From positions 3,224,001 through 3,288,000 of the forward strand of contig NZ_CP011253.3 of assembly GCF_000972785.3 (NCBI RefSeq): 64,000 bases of DNA, in the 5' to 3' direction. Shown here piece after piece: positions 37,229-47,132 of this stretch. Position numbers and translations under genes: made by a program. This DNA comes from Pandoraea oxalativorans (lineage in GTDB: Bacteria; Pseudomonadota; Gammaproteobacteria; Burkholderiales; Burkholderiaceae). Below the pieces are notes generated by a model. It had not been told where the DNA came from and searched no databases. It saw only the letters and a program-made list of their open reading frames with translations. Position 1 is the first letter of the stretch; every line of letters starts with the position of its first letter.

Positions 37229-38851
37229 TTACGCTGCCAGCGAGAGCCTTGCATCCTCCACAGCATGCAACGCAACACGCCGCGCCCCGGTCGATGCCAC
37301 GCCTTCGTCGCCCAGACGGAACCGCGCCATTTCCTCGCGCAACGCGTTCGTCTGATCCTCCAGCGATGCGGCCGCCGCAGCCGCCTGCTCCACCAACGCC
37401 GCGTTCTGCTGCGTGACGGTGTCCATCTGGGTGACGGCCTGATTCACCTGCTCGATACCACCGCTCTGTTCGTCCGATGCCGCCGAAATCTCGCCCATGA
37501 TGTCGGTCACACGTTGCACTGCTTGCAGGATCTCGTCCATCGTGCGGCCGGCCTCCGTGACCAGTGTCGAGCCGTCCGACACCTTTTGCACCGACGCCTC
37601 GATCAACCCCTTGATTTCGCGTGCAGCCGTAGCACTTCGCTGGGCCAGCGTGCGCACCTCGCCCGCCACCACGGCGAAACCGCGGCCCTGCTCGCCCGCG
37701 CGCGCCGCTTCCACCGCCGCATTGAGCGCGAGGATGTTGGTCTGGAACGCAATGCCATCGATCACCCCGATGATGTCCACGACCTGCGACGAACTCGCCG
37801 AGATGCCCTGCATCGTATCGACCACGCGTGCGACGACCTGCCCACCGCGCGCGGCAATATCCGAAGCATTCACCGCCAACTGGCTCGCCTGACGCGCGTT
37901 ATCGGCGTTCTGTTTGACGGTCGCCGTCAGTTGCTCCATCGACGATGCGGTCTCCTCCAGCGAGGCCGCCTGCTGCTCGGTGCGCGCCGACAGATCGGTA
38001 TTGCCCGCCGAGATCTCGGCCGTGGCCGTCGCCATCGCATCGCAACTATGACGCACCCCGCGAATCGTGCCCGCCAGTCGCGACTGCATCGTCTCCAAGC
38101 CGCGCATGAGCATCGACATTTCGTCCTTGCCACGTACTTGCACCGGATTGTCGAGCTGCCCCGCCGAGATATTCTCGAAGTGCGCAAGCGCCTCGCCCAG
38201 CGGCCGCATGATCGCACCTCGCAGCGAGAAATAGCAGGCGATGGCCATGAGCACGCCCAGCACCGTCGCCCCGATGCTCAGCCAGCGGAATGCCGTCAGC
38301 TCCGCCATGGAGGCTTCGTAAGTGTCTTGTCCAAGTTTCAGCTTGTACGCCGCCAGCGCATCGCTCGCGGCGGTAAGCGTCGCGTAATACTTGGGCAGCA
38401 CGTTCATCGTGATGTCGTCCATCGCCGTGCGATCGCGCGCATCGATGGCGGCGAGCATCGGATCCATGCCCTTATCGAAGAAGGTCGCGCGACGTGTCGC
38501 GACATCGTCCGCCAAGCGCTGCTCCTCGGCTGCGTGGGGCAACGCCTGATACGCAGCCCACGCAGCGTTCGCGTCCTTGATCATGTTGCGGGCACGTGCC
38601 GCCACCTTGTCGGCGTCGGGCGATTCGGGATGCAGGACCACGCGATCGAGAATCGCGCGGGTGCGGGCGAGTGTGGCGTTGTCTTTACCGAGTGCCACCG
38701 TGGCGGCGAGGTGATTGGCGTACGTCTCGCGAAGCGCATCGCCGGTGCGTGTCATGCCGGCAATACCCAATGCGCCCAGCAGAATCAACAAAACAGCCAA
38801 CAGCACCATGGTGATGCCCAGGCGCGCCTTGATCGAAAAGCTCCGAAACAT
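37229..38851 (-). CDS. Methyl-accepting chemotaxis protein
   Basis: 540 residues. TM1 at about 10-32, periplasmic four-helix Tar-type sensor (about 33-190), TM2 near 192-212, HAMP (about 213-265) and a class-typical cytoplasmic domain with hairpin tip GVIDGIAFQTNILALNAAVEAARAGEQGRGFAVVAGEVR and flanking methylation helices (EQQAASLEETASSMEQLTATV, QNAALVEQAAAAAASLEDQ). The C-terminus ends in DARLSLAA without the NWETF-like CheR/CheB tether. The ligand is unknown. It stands alone, without chemotaxis genes nearby, as is common for chemoreceptors in this group. Confidence 0.94.
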   Translation of the reverse strand: MFRSFSIKARLGITMVLLAVLLILLGALGIAGMTRTGDALRETYANHLAATVALGKDNATLARTRAILDRVVLHPESPDADKVAARARNMIKDANAAWAAYQALPHAAEEQRLADDVATRRATFFDKGMDPMLAAIDARDRTAMDDITMNVLPKYYATLTAASDALAAYKLKLGQDTYEASMAELTAFRWLSIGATVLGVLMAIACYFSLRGAIMRPLGEALAHFENISAGQLDNPVQVRGKDEMSMLMRGLETMQSRLAGTIRGVRHSCDAMATATAEISAGNTDLSARTEQQAASLEETASSMEQLTATVKQNADNARQASQLAVNASDIAARGGQVVARVVDTMQGISASSSQVVDIIGVIDGIAFQTNILALNAAVEAARAGEQGRGFAVVAGEVRTLAQRSATAAREIKGLIEASVQKVSDGSTLVTEAGRTMDEILQAVQRVTDIMGEISAASDEQSGGIEQVNQAVTQMDTVTQQNAALVEQAAAAAASLEDQTNALREEMARFRLGDEGVASTGARRVALHAVEDARLSLAA

Positions 38852-39171
38852 GCTGTCGTCTCCGTCTTACGTGATGGGTGGCTCACCCCTGTCCGGCCTC
38901 TTTCGGGCCAGTCATACTTGTCACATCGGCGTGCCTCACGCCAGACTTGAGCATCCTGCGGGTTTACGTGCCCGTGCGCCAAGGTATCGGTCGGCGTCGG
39001 ATTGATTGATATCAAATGACTGGCGTCCGGCATTCGGCGCTCGCGACATCTAGTGGATCGAAACGAAGGGATACCGGATAAGCACCGAAGGACGGCAGAA
39101 TGCTGCGAGTGACTGAGAGGTCAGCGCGATCTTATTACGTTTTTTATATATACCGACGATATATTCTAATT
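38852..39171. other. Intergenic region between the chemoreceptor and the TPR gene
   Basis: About 320 bases between divergent genes. The right end (39135-39171) is a T/A-rich tract just before the TPR start, likely its promoter. No gene or hairpin stands out. Confidence 0.45.
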
Positions 39172-39474
39172 ATGATTGAAGGACTTGAGAAACTGTTGTC
39201 GGCCGGCAAAGACAACGCCCTGCTGCGCTTCGGCCTCGGCAAAGCCTATCTCGACGCGCAGAACTTCCCGGTCGCAGCCGATCACCTGGCCCATTGCGTT
39301 GCGTTCGATCCCAAGTACACCGCGGCGTGGAAGCTACTGGGTAAAGCGCGTCAGGGCGCCGGGGACATCGATGGCGCGCGTGACGCGTGGACGCAAGGCA
39401 TTACCGCCGCGCAAGCCCACGGCGACCGTCAGGCCGAGAAGGAAATGACCGTCTTTCTCAGACGGCTAAGCTGA
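39172..39474 (+). CDS. Small TPR-repeat protein
   Basis: 100 residues from the ATG at 39172. About two and a half tetratricopeptide repeats: NALLRFGLGKAYLDAQNFPVAADHLAHCVAFDP and AAWKLLGKARQGAGDIDGARDAWTQGI. No signal peptide, so probably cytoplasmic and a protein-protein adapter. No ribosome binding site is visible before the ATG; the upstream in-frame ATG at 39100 adds a Tyr-rich leader unlike the family and was rejected. No partner is evident. Confidence 0.8.
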   Translation: MIEGLEKLLSAGKDNALLRFGLGKAYLDAQNFPVAADHLAHCVAFDPKYTAAWKLLGKARQGAGDIDGARDAWTQGITAAQAHGDRQAEKEMTVFLRRLS

Positions 39475-39615
39475 TTTCTCGGCGAATCCACGGGAATCCC
39501 GGCCCGATGTGACTGCACGGTTCACCCAACCGGCGTGCGCGCTGAGCGCGTGGTATCTTGCGGCTTGCTCTTCACATATGGCGCGGACGCATCGACGCTC
39601 CAGCCCCCCCCAATC

Positions 39616-40248
39616 ATGCCCGCACTCTCCACCTGGCTGGCCTTCGCGCTCGTCGCCATCGGCATGGCCCTCACGCCAGGGCCGAACATGATGTATCTGA
39701 TCTCGCGCTCGCTGTGTCAGGGACCGGCGGCTGGCCTCGTGTCGCTGGGCGGCGTGGCCGTTGGCTTCGTCGTCTACATGTTGTGCGCCGCCTTCGGTAT
39801 CACCGCCCTGCTCTTCGCCGTGCCGTATGCGTACGATGTGCTGCGCTTCGGTGGTGCGCTCTACCTGCTGTGGCTGTGCTGGCAAGCGCTCAAGCCGGGC
39901 GGCCGTTCGCCGTTCGAAGTGACGGCGCTGCCCAAAGACAGCAACCGTCGTCTCTTCACGATGGGCCTGTTCACTTCAGTGCTCAACCCGAAAATTGCGA
40001 TGCTTTATCTGGCGCTGCTGCCTCAGTTCGTGCATCCCGAGTATGGCAGCGTGCTGACGCAGTCGCTGGTGCTGGGCCTCACGCAGATCGCGATGAGCGT
40101 GGCGGTGAATGCCTCGGTCGCCCTGTCGGCCGGCTCCATCTCGCGGTTTCTCGGCCAACGCCCTGCATGGCTGCGCATCCAGCGCTGGCTCATGGGCGGC
40201 ATGCTCGGCGCGCTGGCGCTGCGCATGGCGACCGAAGCGCGTCGCTGA
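39616..40248 (+). CDS. LysE/RhtB-family amino acid exporter
   Basis: 210 residues from the ATG at 39616, the family's usual length. About six membrane segments. The N-terminal signature ALTPGPNMMYLISRSLCQGPAAGL is diagnostic for LysE/RhtB, and FTSVLNPKIAMLYLALLPQFV is the second conserved block. Exports amino acids or homoserine-lactone-like compounds; the substrate cannot be told from sequence. No LysG-type regulator is adjacent. Start chosen at the ATG preceding the first membrane helix, although the ribosome binding site is poor. Confidence 0.9.
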   Translation: MPALSTWLAFALVAIGMALTPGPNMMYLISRSLCQGPAAGLVSLGGVAVGFVVYMLCAAFGITALLFAVPYAYDVLRFGGALYLLWLCWQALKPGGRSPFEVTALPKDSNRRLFTMGLFTSVLNPKIAMLYLALLPQFVHPEYGSVLTQSLVLGLTQIAMSVAVNASVALSAGSISRFLGQRPAWLRIQRWLMGGMLGALALRMATEARR

Positions 40249-40457
40249 GCGTAGGTCATGCCGCGTGGTCGGCCGTCGGGCGAACGCCGCACGCGGACGC
40301 CGCTCTAACCCTTCGCCGTCTGCCACGCCGTGCCGCCTCTCACTTTTTTGGGGGCGACGCCCCGGGCGTGGCATACTGCACCGATTTCGCCGCGCGGCGG
40401 GGATCCACGCAGCGCTAGGCCGGCCGGCCTGTTCCCATCCTGCATTCTTCGTTGGGT

Positions 40458-42974
40458 ATGTCCTTGAAGCATTGTTTGCCGCCTCGTGCGCCGTCGCATC
40501 GCGCGCACCGCAAGTCCCCCGTCGTCACGCCTCAGGCGCAGTCATCGCACGCCGCTTCGCCTTCACCCCACCGTCGCCCCCATGGTCAGCTCGGATTCGG
40601 CACGCTTGCCGTCATCCTTACCACGCTAGCAGGGTTGGCCGTCGTCGCGGCGCTGATCGCCGGCTATGCGCTGATCGTCATGCGCCCCAACCTGCCCGCG
40701 CTCGACGTCATCACCGATTACCGGCCCAAGGTGCCGCTGCGGATTTACACGTCCGATAACGTGCTGATCGGCGAATTCGGCGAAGAGCGACGCAGTCTCG
40801 TGACCATCGACCAGATTCCGGACGTGATGAAGAAGGCAGTCCTCGCGATCGAGGATTACCGCTTCTACGATCACGGCGGTGTCGACTTCATCGGCATTCT
40901 GCGCGCGGGTGTCTCCGATGTGATGCATGGCGGTGCGGCACAGGGGGCCAGCACGATCACCATGCAGGTCGCGCGCAACTTCTTCCTTTCCCGCGAGAAA
41001 ACGGCGACCCGCAAGATTTACGAAATGCTGCTCGCGTACAAGATCGAGTCCGCGCTGTCGAAGGACAAGATTCTCGAGCTGTACATGAACCAGATCTATC
41101 TGGGACAGCGCGCCTACGGCTTCGCCAGCGCCGCGCGCATCTATTTCGGCAAAGACCTCAAGGACATCACGCTTGGCGAAGCCGCCATGCTTGCCGGTCT
41201 GCCCAAGGCCCCTTCCGCGTACAACCCGATCGTCAACCCCAAACGCGCGAAGATTCGTCAGGAATACATCCTCAAGCGCATGCTCGATCTGGGCTACATC
41301 TCGCGCAATCAGTACGAAGACGCGCTGCATGAGCCGATCCGCACGCGCACGTCCGGCAACGAATACAACGTCCACGCCGAATATGTGGCGGAAATGGTGC
41401 GTCAGGCGGTCTACGACGAATACAAGGACGACACCTACACGCGCGGCCTGACCGTCATCACCACGCTCGACTCCAGGAAACAGCAAGCCGCCTATGAGGC
41501 CGTTCGCGCGGGCGTGCTCGATTACGAGCGCCGCCATAGCTACCGCGGGCCCGAAGGTTTCGTGGAGCTGCCAGCGGCCATGCCCGATCGTCAGCAACTG
41601 ATCGAGGACACACTGCTCGAACACCCGGATAACGGTGACCTCGTGGCCGCCGTGGTCGTGGCCGCAAGCACCTCGCAAGTGACGGCGGTTCCCCTCTCGG
41701 GCGACGCCGTCGTGATCAATGGCGATGGCATCGGTTTCGCAGCGTCGGCACTCTCGGCCAAGGCCAGCGAGAAGGTCCGCATCCGCCCCGGCTCGATTAT
41801 CCGCGTGATGAAGGACGCACGCGGCAAATGGCGCATCTCGCAACTGCCCGAAGTGCAAGGCTCGCTCGTCTCGCTCTCGCCGGACGACGGCGCGATTCGC
41901 GCCCTGATCGGCGGCTTCGACTTCAACCAGAGCAAATTCAACCGCGCGACGCAGGCATGGCGCCAGCCGGGTTCGACGTTCAAGCCGGTCGTGTACTCGG
42001 CGGCTATCGAGAAAGGCGTGAGCCCCGCCACGATGGTGATGGACGGCCCGCTGAACCTGCCGCCCGCACAGACCGGCGGTCAGACGTGGGATCCGCACGA
42101 CGACGACGCCTTCAGCGGCCCGATGACCGTACGCGAAGGCCTGCAACGCTCCAAGAACCTCGTGGCGATTCGTCTGCTGCAATTCGCCGGCACGCAATAC
42201 ACGCAGGATTACGCCACGCGTTTCGGCTTCGACGCAGACAAGGTGCCGCCGTATCTGCCGATGGCGCTGGGTGCGGGACAGACGACGCCGCTGCAACTTG
42301 CCGGCGCCTATGCTGTGTTCGCGAACGGCGGCTACCGCGTTGCGCCGTATCTCATCGGTGAGATTCGCGATGCACGTGGCAACGTCCTGAACAAGGCGAC
42401 ACCGGTCGTGGCAGGTGTGAACGCGGCCCGTGCGATTTCCGCGCCGAACGCGTACATCATGAACAGCCTGCTGCAAACGGTGGCGCAACGCGGAACGGGC
42501 TCCGGCACGAATGTGCTCAAGCGTTCCGATCTGGCCGGAAAGACGGGTACGACCAACGACGCGCTGGATGGCTGGTTCGCTGGCTATCAGCACTCGCTCG
42601 TGGCGGTGGCGTGGATCGGTTTCGATCAGCCGAAGACGCTGGGCAGCCGCGAATTCGGCGCGCAGTTGGCGCTACCCGTGTGGACCAAGTATATGGGTGT
42701 GGTGCTGAACGGCGTGCCGCAACAGCAGATGGCGATGCCCGACGGTGTCAGCGTGGTGAACGGCGAGTTGTACGAGACGGACAAAATGCCGGGCAACGGG
42801 TTTGTCGCGAGCATCGGCATCGAGGACAACAGCGGCGGCTTCTCGCTGCCGTTCTTCGGCAACGGCTCGCCCTCTCCTGCCGCGCCGCCGCCTGCCGCCG
42901 CGCAACCGCCCTCGCCCGGCGGCACGGATGCCAGCGAAAAGGCCCGAATTCTGGACATGTTCAAGCATCCTTAG
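40458..42974 (+). CDS. mrcA: Penicillin-binding protein 1A (bifunctional peptidoglycan synthase)
   Basis: 838 residues from the ATG at 40458. A basic cytoplasmic N-terminus is followed by a single membrane anchor at about 48-75. The GT51 transglycosylase has catalytic Glu132 in IEDYRFYDHGG and further motifs GASTITMQVARN and EKILELYMNQIYLG-like KDKILELYMNQIYLG. An OB-like insert follows, then the transpeptidase with nucleophile Ser506 (PGSTFKP), SKNL near 560 and KTGTT at Lys695. The C-terminal tail is Pro/Ala-rich. Located in the inner membrane facing the periplasm. Monocistronic here. Confidence 0.95.
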   Translation: MSLKHCLPPRAPSHRAHRKSPVVTPQAQSSHAASPSPHRRPHGQLGFGTLAVILTTLAGLAVVAALIAGYALIVMRPNLPALDVITDYRPKVPLRIYTSDNVLIGEFGEERRSLVTIDQIPDVMKKAVLAIEDYRFYDHGGVDFIGILRAGVSDVMHGGAAQGASTITMQVARNFFLSREKTATRKIYEMLLAYKIESALSKDKILELYMNQIYLGQRAYGFASAARIYFGKDLKDITLGEAAMLAGLPKAPSAYNPIVNPKRAKIRQEYILKRMLDLGYISRNQYEDALHEPIRTRTSGNEYNVHAEYVAEMVRQAVYDEYKDDTYTRGLTVITTLDSRKQQAAYEAVRAGVLDYERRHSYRGPEGFVELPAAMPDRQQLIEDTLLEHPDNGDLVAAVVVAASTSQVTAVPLSGDAVVINGDGIGFAASALSAKASEKVRIRPGSIIRVMKDARGKWRISQLPEVQGSLVSLSPDDGAIRALIGGFDFNQSKFNRATQAWRQPGSTFKPVVYSAAIEKGVSPATMVMDGPLNLPPAQTGGQTWDPHDDDAFSGPMTVREGLQRSKNLVAIRLLQFAGTQYTQDYATRFGFDADKVPPYLPMALGAGQTTPLQLAGAYAVFANGGYRVAPYLIGEIRDARGNVLNKATPVVAGVNAARAISAPNAYIMNSLLQTVAQRGTGSGTNVLKRSDLAGKTGTTNDALDGWFAGYQHSLVAVAWIGFDQPKTLGSREFGAQLALPVWTKYMGVVLNGVPQQQMAMPDGVSVVNGELYETDKMPGNGFVASIGIEDNSGGFSLPFFGNGSPSPAAPPPAAAQPPSPGGTDASEKARILDMFKHP

Positions 42975-43181
42975 GCCCCCATCAGCCTCCAGTGGACTTT
43001 GCCAATGACGGCCACTGAACGGTGGCCGTTTTTGCGTCGGTCTCCCTATCGCTCGACGCAACGGCAAGCGCAAGAACGTACAAGCCGACACGCGGTGCAA
43101 AACGTTATGCTCGGGGCGTCGAATGCCCTTTTACCCTGTTGCCCTTCTCCTCAACACCTCAACCCACAGGAACGTCTCACC

Positions 43182-43919
43182 ATGCCGGTTCTGTCTCGCA
43201 CGGCAAGCTTTGCCGCAGGTGCCCGCGACACGTTGCCGATGATCGTCGGCGCGGCCCCGTTCGGCCTGATCTTCGGCGCGCTGGTCGCCACTACGCCGCT
43301 AGCACTCTGGCATGGTCAGTTGATGTCGCTCACCGTGTTCGCGGGGTCGAGTCAGTTCATCGCCGCCGGGCTTTTTGCGACCGGCGTAGGCTACGCCGTG
43401 CTGTGGGCGACGACGTTCATCGTCAACCTGCGCCATATGCTGTATGCCGCGAATCTTCTGCCGCACGTGAAGCATCTGAACCTGCGCTGGCGCGCGCTGT
43501 TGGGATTCCTGCTGACGGACGAGACGTTTGCCGTGACGAGCAGCCACTTTCACCGTCACCCCGACGATCCGATGGGCCACTGGTACTTCCTCGGCTCCGC
43601 GCTGTCGATGTACGTAAACTGGCAAGTGTGGACGCTCGCGGGCCTGCTGTTCGGCGCTGCGTTCCCGCGTCTGCAAACGTTGGGCCTTGACTTCGCGATG
43701 GTCGCGACCTTTATCGCCATCATCGTGCCGCAGATGGCGCGCATGCCGTGGGCCGTGGCGACGGTCGTCGCAGGCACTGCGGCGTACCTTTGTCAGTCGC
43801 TGCCCTATAAGCTCGGACTGCTGGTCGCTGTGGCGCTGGGCATCGCGGCAGGCATGCTGGCACTCCATGCGAAGCGTCGCGACGGCGCACACCCGAGGTC
43901 GACGCGAGGTGTCCAATGA
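43182..43919 (+). CDS. azlC: AzlC-type branched-chain amino acid exporter, large subunit
   Basis: 245 residues from the ATG at 43182 with CAGGAACG upstream. Polytopic inner-membrane protein; conserved AzlC region APFGLIFGALVATTPLALWHGQLMSLTVFAGSSQFIAAGL near the N-terminus and NLRHMLYAANL, typical of the family. Works with the small AzlD subunit whose gene overlaps its stop by four bases. AzlCD exports branched-chain amino acids or analogues. An upstream in-frame ATG was rejected because it precedes a low-quality leader. Confidence 0.92.
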   Translation: MPVLSRTASFAAGARDTLPMIVGAAPFGLIFGALVATTPLALWHGQLMSLTVFAGSSQFIAAGLFATGVGYAVLWATTFIVNLRHMLYAANLLPHVKHLNLRWRALLGFLLTDETFAVTSSHFHRHPDDPMGHWYFLGSALSMYVNWQVWTLAGLLFGAAFPRLQTLGLDFAMVATFIAIIVPQMARMPWAVATVVAGTAAYLCQSLPYKLGLLVAVALGIAAGMLALHAKRRDGAHPRSTRGVQ

Positions 43920-44239
43920 ACTACGTCCTGGCGATTCTAGGCATGGCGACGGTGACGTTTGCGGTCAAGGCGGGCATCTTCGTGCTGGGCGACCGCGTGC
44001 GGTTCCCGGAATGGTTGCGCGAAGCGCTGTCGTTCGTCCCGGTGACGGTGCTCACGGCGATCATCGTGCCGATGACGTTAGCGCCACATGGCAACGGGCT
44101 CGAACTGACGTGGCGCAATCCGCAACTCGTGGCGGCCCTCGTCGCCATCGCCGTCTGTGCGGCGACACGTCATCAGTTGCTCACCATCGGCGCGGGGTTA
44201 GCGGTGTTTTTCGCGTGGCAACTGGGCGTATTGGGATAG
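43916..44239 (+). CDS. azlD: AzlD-type branched-chain amino acid exporter, small subunit
   Basis: 107 residues, three to four membrane helices. Family motifs AILGMATVTFAVKAGIFVLG and PEWLREALSFVPVTVLTAIIVPMT fit AzlD. Its ATG overlaps the azlC stop (ATGA), so the two subunits are translationally coupled. A strong bidirectional terminator follows within 25 bases. Confidence 0.92.
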   Translation: MNYVLAILGMATVTFAVKAGIFVLGDRVRFPEWLREALSFVPVTVLTAIIVPMTLAPHGNGLELTWRNPQLVAALVAIAVCAATRHQLLTIGAGLAVFFAWQLGVLG

Positions 44240-44262
44240 TAAGGACAACAACGAAGCCGATA

Positions 44263-44288
44263 AAAAAGCGCCTCGAGAGGCGCTTTTT
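44263..44288. terminator. Bidirectional terminator between azlD and gshA
   Basis: Perfect 11-base stem AAAAAGCGCCT/AGGCGCTTTTT with loop CGAG, T-run on both strands. It separates the converging azlCD and gshA units. Confidence 0.95.
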
Positions 44289-44309
44289 GTCATGCGGCGA
44301 TGCGCGGTG

Positions 44310-45980
44310 TCAGACCGTCACGGTACCCAACGTGCCAGCGCGATAAGCGGCGACGAAAGCATCGAAGTCGCCCACCTGCGTGCGTTCGAGTTCAGCCTGC
44401 GTGTCGAGCGATTTGCGGGCCAACGTCTCGAAGTGATCGACCACCGCCGGTTCGAGCGGCATGTCGCGCAGCGTCTGTGCGTGACGCTTGCTCTGATCCA
44501 GCGCGAACGCCTGAAACGCGCCGCCCTTCGTGCCGCGCAACGGCTCGAGCACCGCCATGACGCGGGCGGACGGCGTGAGCGTCACGTCCTGTACCTTCGC
44601 ACGTTGCAGCGCCATCGAGTGCGCGTAGTGCGCGCCACCGCGTTGCGCGTCGAAGGCCGCGGCCGTGCGGTCGATGCGATCGAGCAGGTCTTCTGCCCAA
44701 TCGGACAGCGTGATCGCTTCGCCGCCGCGATGCAGGACCAGTCCGGGCTTGCGACCTTCCTTGACGACGTGCGCGAAGTTGTCGCGATTCTCGATGTTTT
44801 CAGCGTTCGAGCAAGACGGGCTGTTCTCAAACGCGCAGAACAGCAGGAAGGCGTCGATGAACCGTGCGGTGTCGACGTCGATGCCGACGGGCTGGAACGG
44901 GTCGATGTCGATACAACGGACTTCGACGTATTGCACCCCACGGCGCGCCAGCGCCTGCACCGGACGCTCGCCGCTGTACGTCACCCGCTTCGGGCGAATC
45001 GTCGCGTAGAACTCGTTTTCGATTTGCAGCAGGTTCGTCGAGAGCTGAATCCACTCGCCGTCGCGCTTCGTGCCCAGCGCCTCGTAAGCCGGGTGCGGCT
45101 GGCTGACGGCTTGCGTGAGCGCGTCGATGTAGCTTGGCAGGCAGTCGTAGCACGGCGAGACTTCCGACTGCGCACTGTTCTGATAGCCGAGGTCGCTCAT
45201 GCGCAGGCTGGTCGCATACGGCAGGCCGAGCGTGCCTTCGTCGAACGAATCGAGGCCGTGATTGCGCCCACGCAGGAACTCGGCATGCAGCACCGGCGAA
45301 GCACCGAACAGGTACATCAGCAGCCAGCTGTAGCGGCGGAAATTGCGGATGAGTGCGACGTAGCGCGCCGACTGATAATCGCGTGCACTGTCCTTCGAGC
45401 CCTCGGCTTCGCGCAGCAGTTCCCACACGGGCTCGGCGAGCGAGAAGTTGTAGTGAATACCTGCGATGCATTGCATCGGCTTGCCGTAGCGCAGTGCGAG
45501 GCCCCGGCGATAGACATGCTTGAGCATGCCGACGTGAGAGGTGCCGTAGTCCGCAATCGGAATCACGTCTTCCGGCGGCAGCGCGGGCGGCATCGAATCG
45601 CTCCACAGCAATTGCGCGCCGAGCTTGCGATAGGCGAACTGATGGATTTCGTCCAGACGGGCGATGACGGCGGCCGCGTCGTGCTGCGGCGGCGTGATGA
45701 ATTCGAGCAGCGCTTCGGAGTAATCGGTGGTGATTTCGTCGTTGGTCAGGGCCGAGCCGAGCGCCTGCGGGTGCGGCGTCAGCGCGAGTTCGCCGTTGCC
45801 TTCGACGCGCAGCGTCTCACGTTCGATGCCCGACAAGCCCTGGCCGAGCAAGTCGCGATTGGCGGGTTGCATGATGAGCGCCAGACGCTGGTCGAGCAAT
45901 GCGGCATCGGCGGTGTGTTCGTGTTGACGATTCTGGTTTTCCAACTTCCATCCCTCTGGGCAAGCGAACTGCTTTGGCAT
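44310..45980 (-). CDS. gshA: Glutamate-cysteine ligase
   Basis: 556 residues. First step of glutathione synthesis, ATP-dependent joining of L-glutamate and L-cysteine. The E. coli-type (class 1) architecture is seen in [62 protein letters not shown] and [18 protein letters not shown]. Length is slightly above the E. coli enzyme. Cytoplasmic. It is followed by a strong terminator. gshB is not in the window. Confidence 0.94.
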   Translation of the reverse strand: MPKQFACPEGWKLENQNRQHEHTADAALLDQRLALIMQPANRDLLGQGLSGIERETLRVEGNGELALTPHPQALGSALTNDEITTDYSEALLEFITPPQHDAAAVIARLDEIHQFAYRKLGAQLLWSDSMPPALPPEDVIPIADYGTSHVGMLKHVYRRGLALRYGKPMQCIAGIHYNFSLAEPVWELLREAEGSKDSARDYQSARYVALIRNFRRYSWLLMYLFGASPVLHAEFLRGRNHGLDSFDEGTLGLPYATSLRMSDLGYQNSAQSEVSPCYDCLPSYIDALTQAVSQPHPAYEALGTKRDGEWIQLSTNLLQIENEFYATIRPKRVTYSGERPVQALARRGVQYVEVRCIDIDPFQPVGIDVDTARFIDAFLLFCAFENSPSCSNAENIENRDNFAHVVKEGRKPGLVLHRGGEAITLSDWAEDLLDRIDRTAAAFDAQRGGAHYAHSMALQRAKVQDVTLTPSARVMAVLEPLRGTKGGAFQAFALDQSKRHAQTLRDMPLEPAVVDHFETLARKSLDTQAELERTQVGDFDAFVAAYRAGTLGTVTV

Positions 45981-46335
45981 GGCTGTCGACGCCGAAGCCC
46001 GTCATGACGAGGCGTCATGATCGGTGTGGGGTTCGACGTCGAACGACATACGGAGGTCTACGGGGTGCCGACGACGGCGGCACGACCGCCGGAATCGGGA
46101 TTCCGGGGGACGCGCCCGATGCGCGGCACGGCGCGAATTTGGCCTGAGCATAACTGAAAACGCCAAAGCGCGTCGGCCGCCACGCCAGCCGGGCTTTTCG
46201 GCTTCCGGGCGAGCTTCGGAATGCACTTTGGCGCGAGCCTCGGTGGGACCGCCCGCACCCGCCTCAGCGTGCGCCTGAGTCCCCCTGCGCGAATACCGCA
46301 TTGGCGGCCCGCAGCACCGCGCAGATACTGGCGAC
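45981..46335. other. Intergenic region between gshA and the TauE/SafE gene
   Basis: About 355 bases between divergently oriented genes; it should hold both promoters. No convincing gene, RNA or strong repeat seen. Confidence 0.4.
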
Positions 46336-47109
46336 ATGATGAATATTCAACACCTCACCGACCTTCTCCCCTTGCTGGCACTGGGCCTCGTCACCTTCCT
46401 GCTCGCGGGTTTCGTCAAAGGCGTGATCGGGCTGGGCCTGCCGACGGTGGCCATCGGCCTGCTCGGACTGGCGATGCCGACGGCCGAAGCGGCGGCGATG
46501 CTCATCGTCCCGTCGCTCGTGACCAATATCTGGCAATTGCTGGCTGGACCGCGCTTCGCCGCGCTGGCGAAGCGGCTGTGGCCGATGCTCGTCGGGATCT
46601 GCGTCGGCACGTGGGCTGGCAGCGGCTGGCTGGCGAACGGCGGCAATCTCGCGGGGATGGCGCTGGGTGTCGCATTGCTCGCGTATTCCGTGCTCGGACT
46701 GGCGGCGGTTCGCCTGCATGTGCCGAAACACTGGACGGCCAGACGCGAAGGTGCCGTGGGCGGCGTGGTCGGCGTGGCAACTGGACTGGTGACGGCGGCG
46801 ACCGGCGTCTTCGTGATCCCGGGCGTGCCGTTCGTTCAGGCGCTCGATCTCGACAAGGACGATCTGGTGCAGGCGATGGGCCTGTCGTTCACTGTCTCGA
46901 CGATTGCCCTGGCGGCCGGACTGGCGCGCGACGGCGTCTTCCACGGCTCGGCGATCGGTGTGTCGTTGCTGGCGCTCGCGCCGGCACTGGGCGGCATGTT
47001 CATCGGGCAGTGGGTGCGAAGCCGCGTCAGCGCACCGGTGTTCCGCCGCTGCTTCTTCGTCGGCCTCGCCATGCTGGGTGCCGAACTGGTGATTCAGCAC
47101 ATGCGCTGA
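46336..47109 (+). CDS. TauE/SafE (TSUP) family permease
   Basis: 257 residues, about eight membrane helices. The conserved TSUP motif FVKGVIGLGLPTVAIGLLGLAMP lies near residues 26-48 and its duplicate GGVVGVATGLVTAATGVFVIPGVPFVQAL at about 140-168. The family exports sulfite, sulfoacetate or other organic anions. The exact substrate cannot be read. It ends 23 bases before the stop of the converging acyl-CoA synthetase gene. Confidence 0.88.
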   Translation: MMNIQHLTDLLPLLALGLVTFLLAGFVKGVIGLGLPTVAIGLLGLAMPTAEAAAMLIVPSLVTNIWQLLAGPRFAALAKRLWPMLVGICVGTWAGSGWLANGGNLAGMALGVALLAYSVLGLAAVRLHVPKHWTARREGAVGGVVGVATGLVTAATGVFVIPGVPFVQALDLDKDDLVQAMGLSFTVSTIALAAGLARDGVFHGSAIGVSLLALAPALGGMFIGQWVRSRVSAPVFRRCFFVGLAMLGAELVIQHMR

Positions 47110-47132
47110 GCGGGACGCGAGACGTCGGCGCC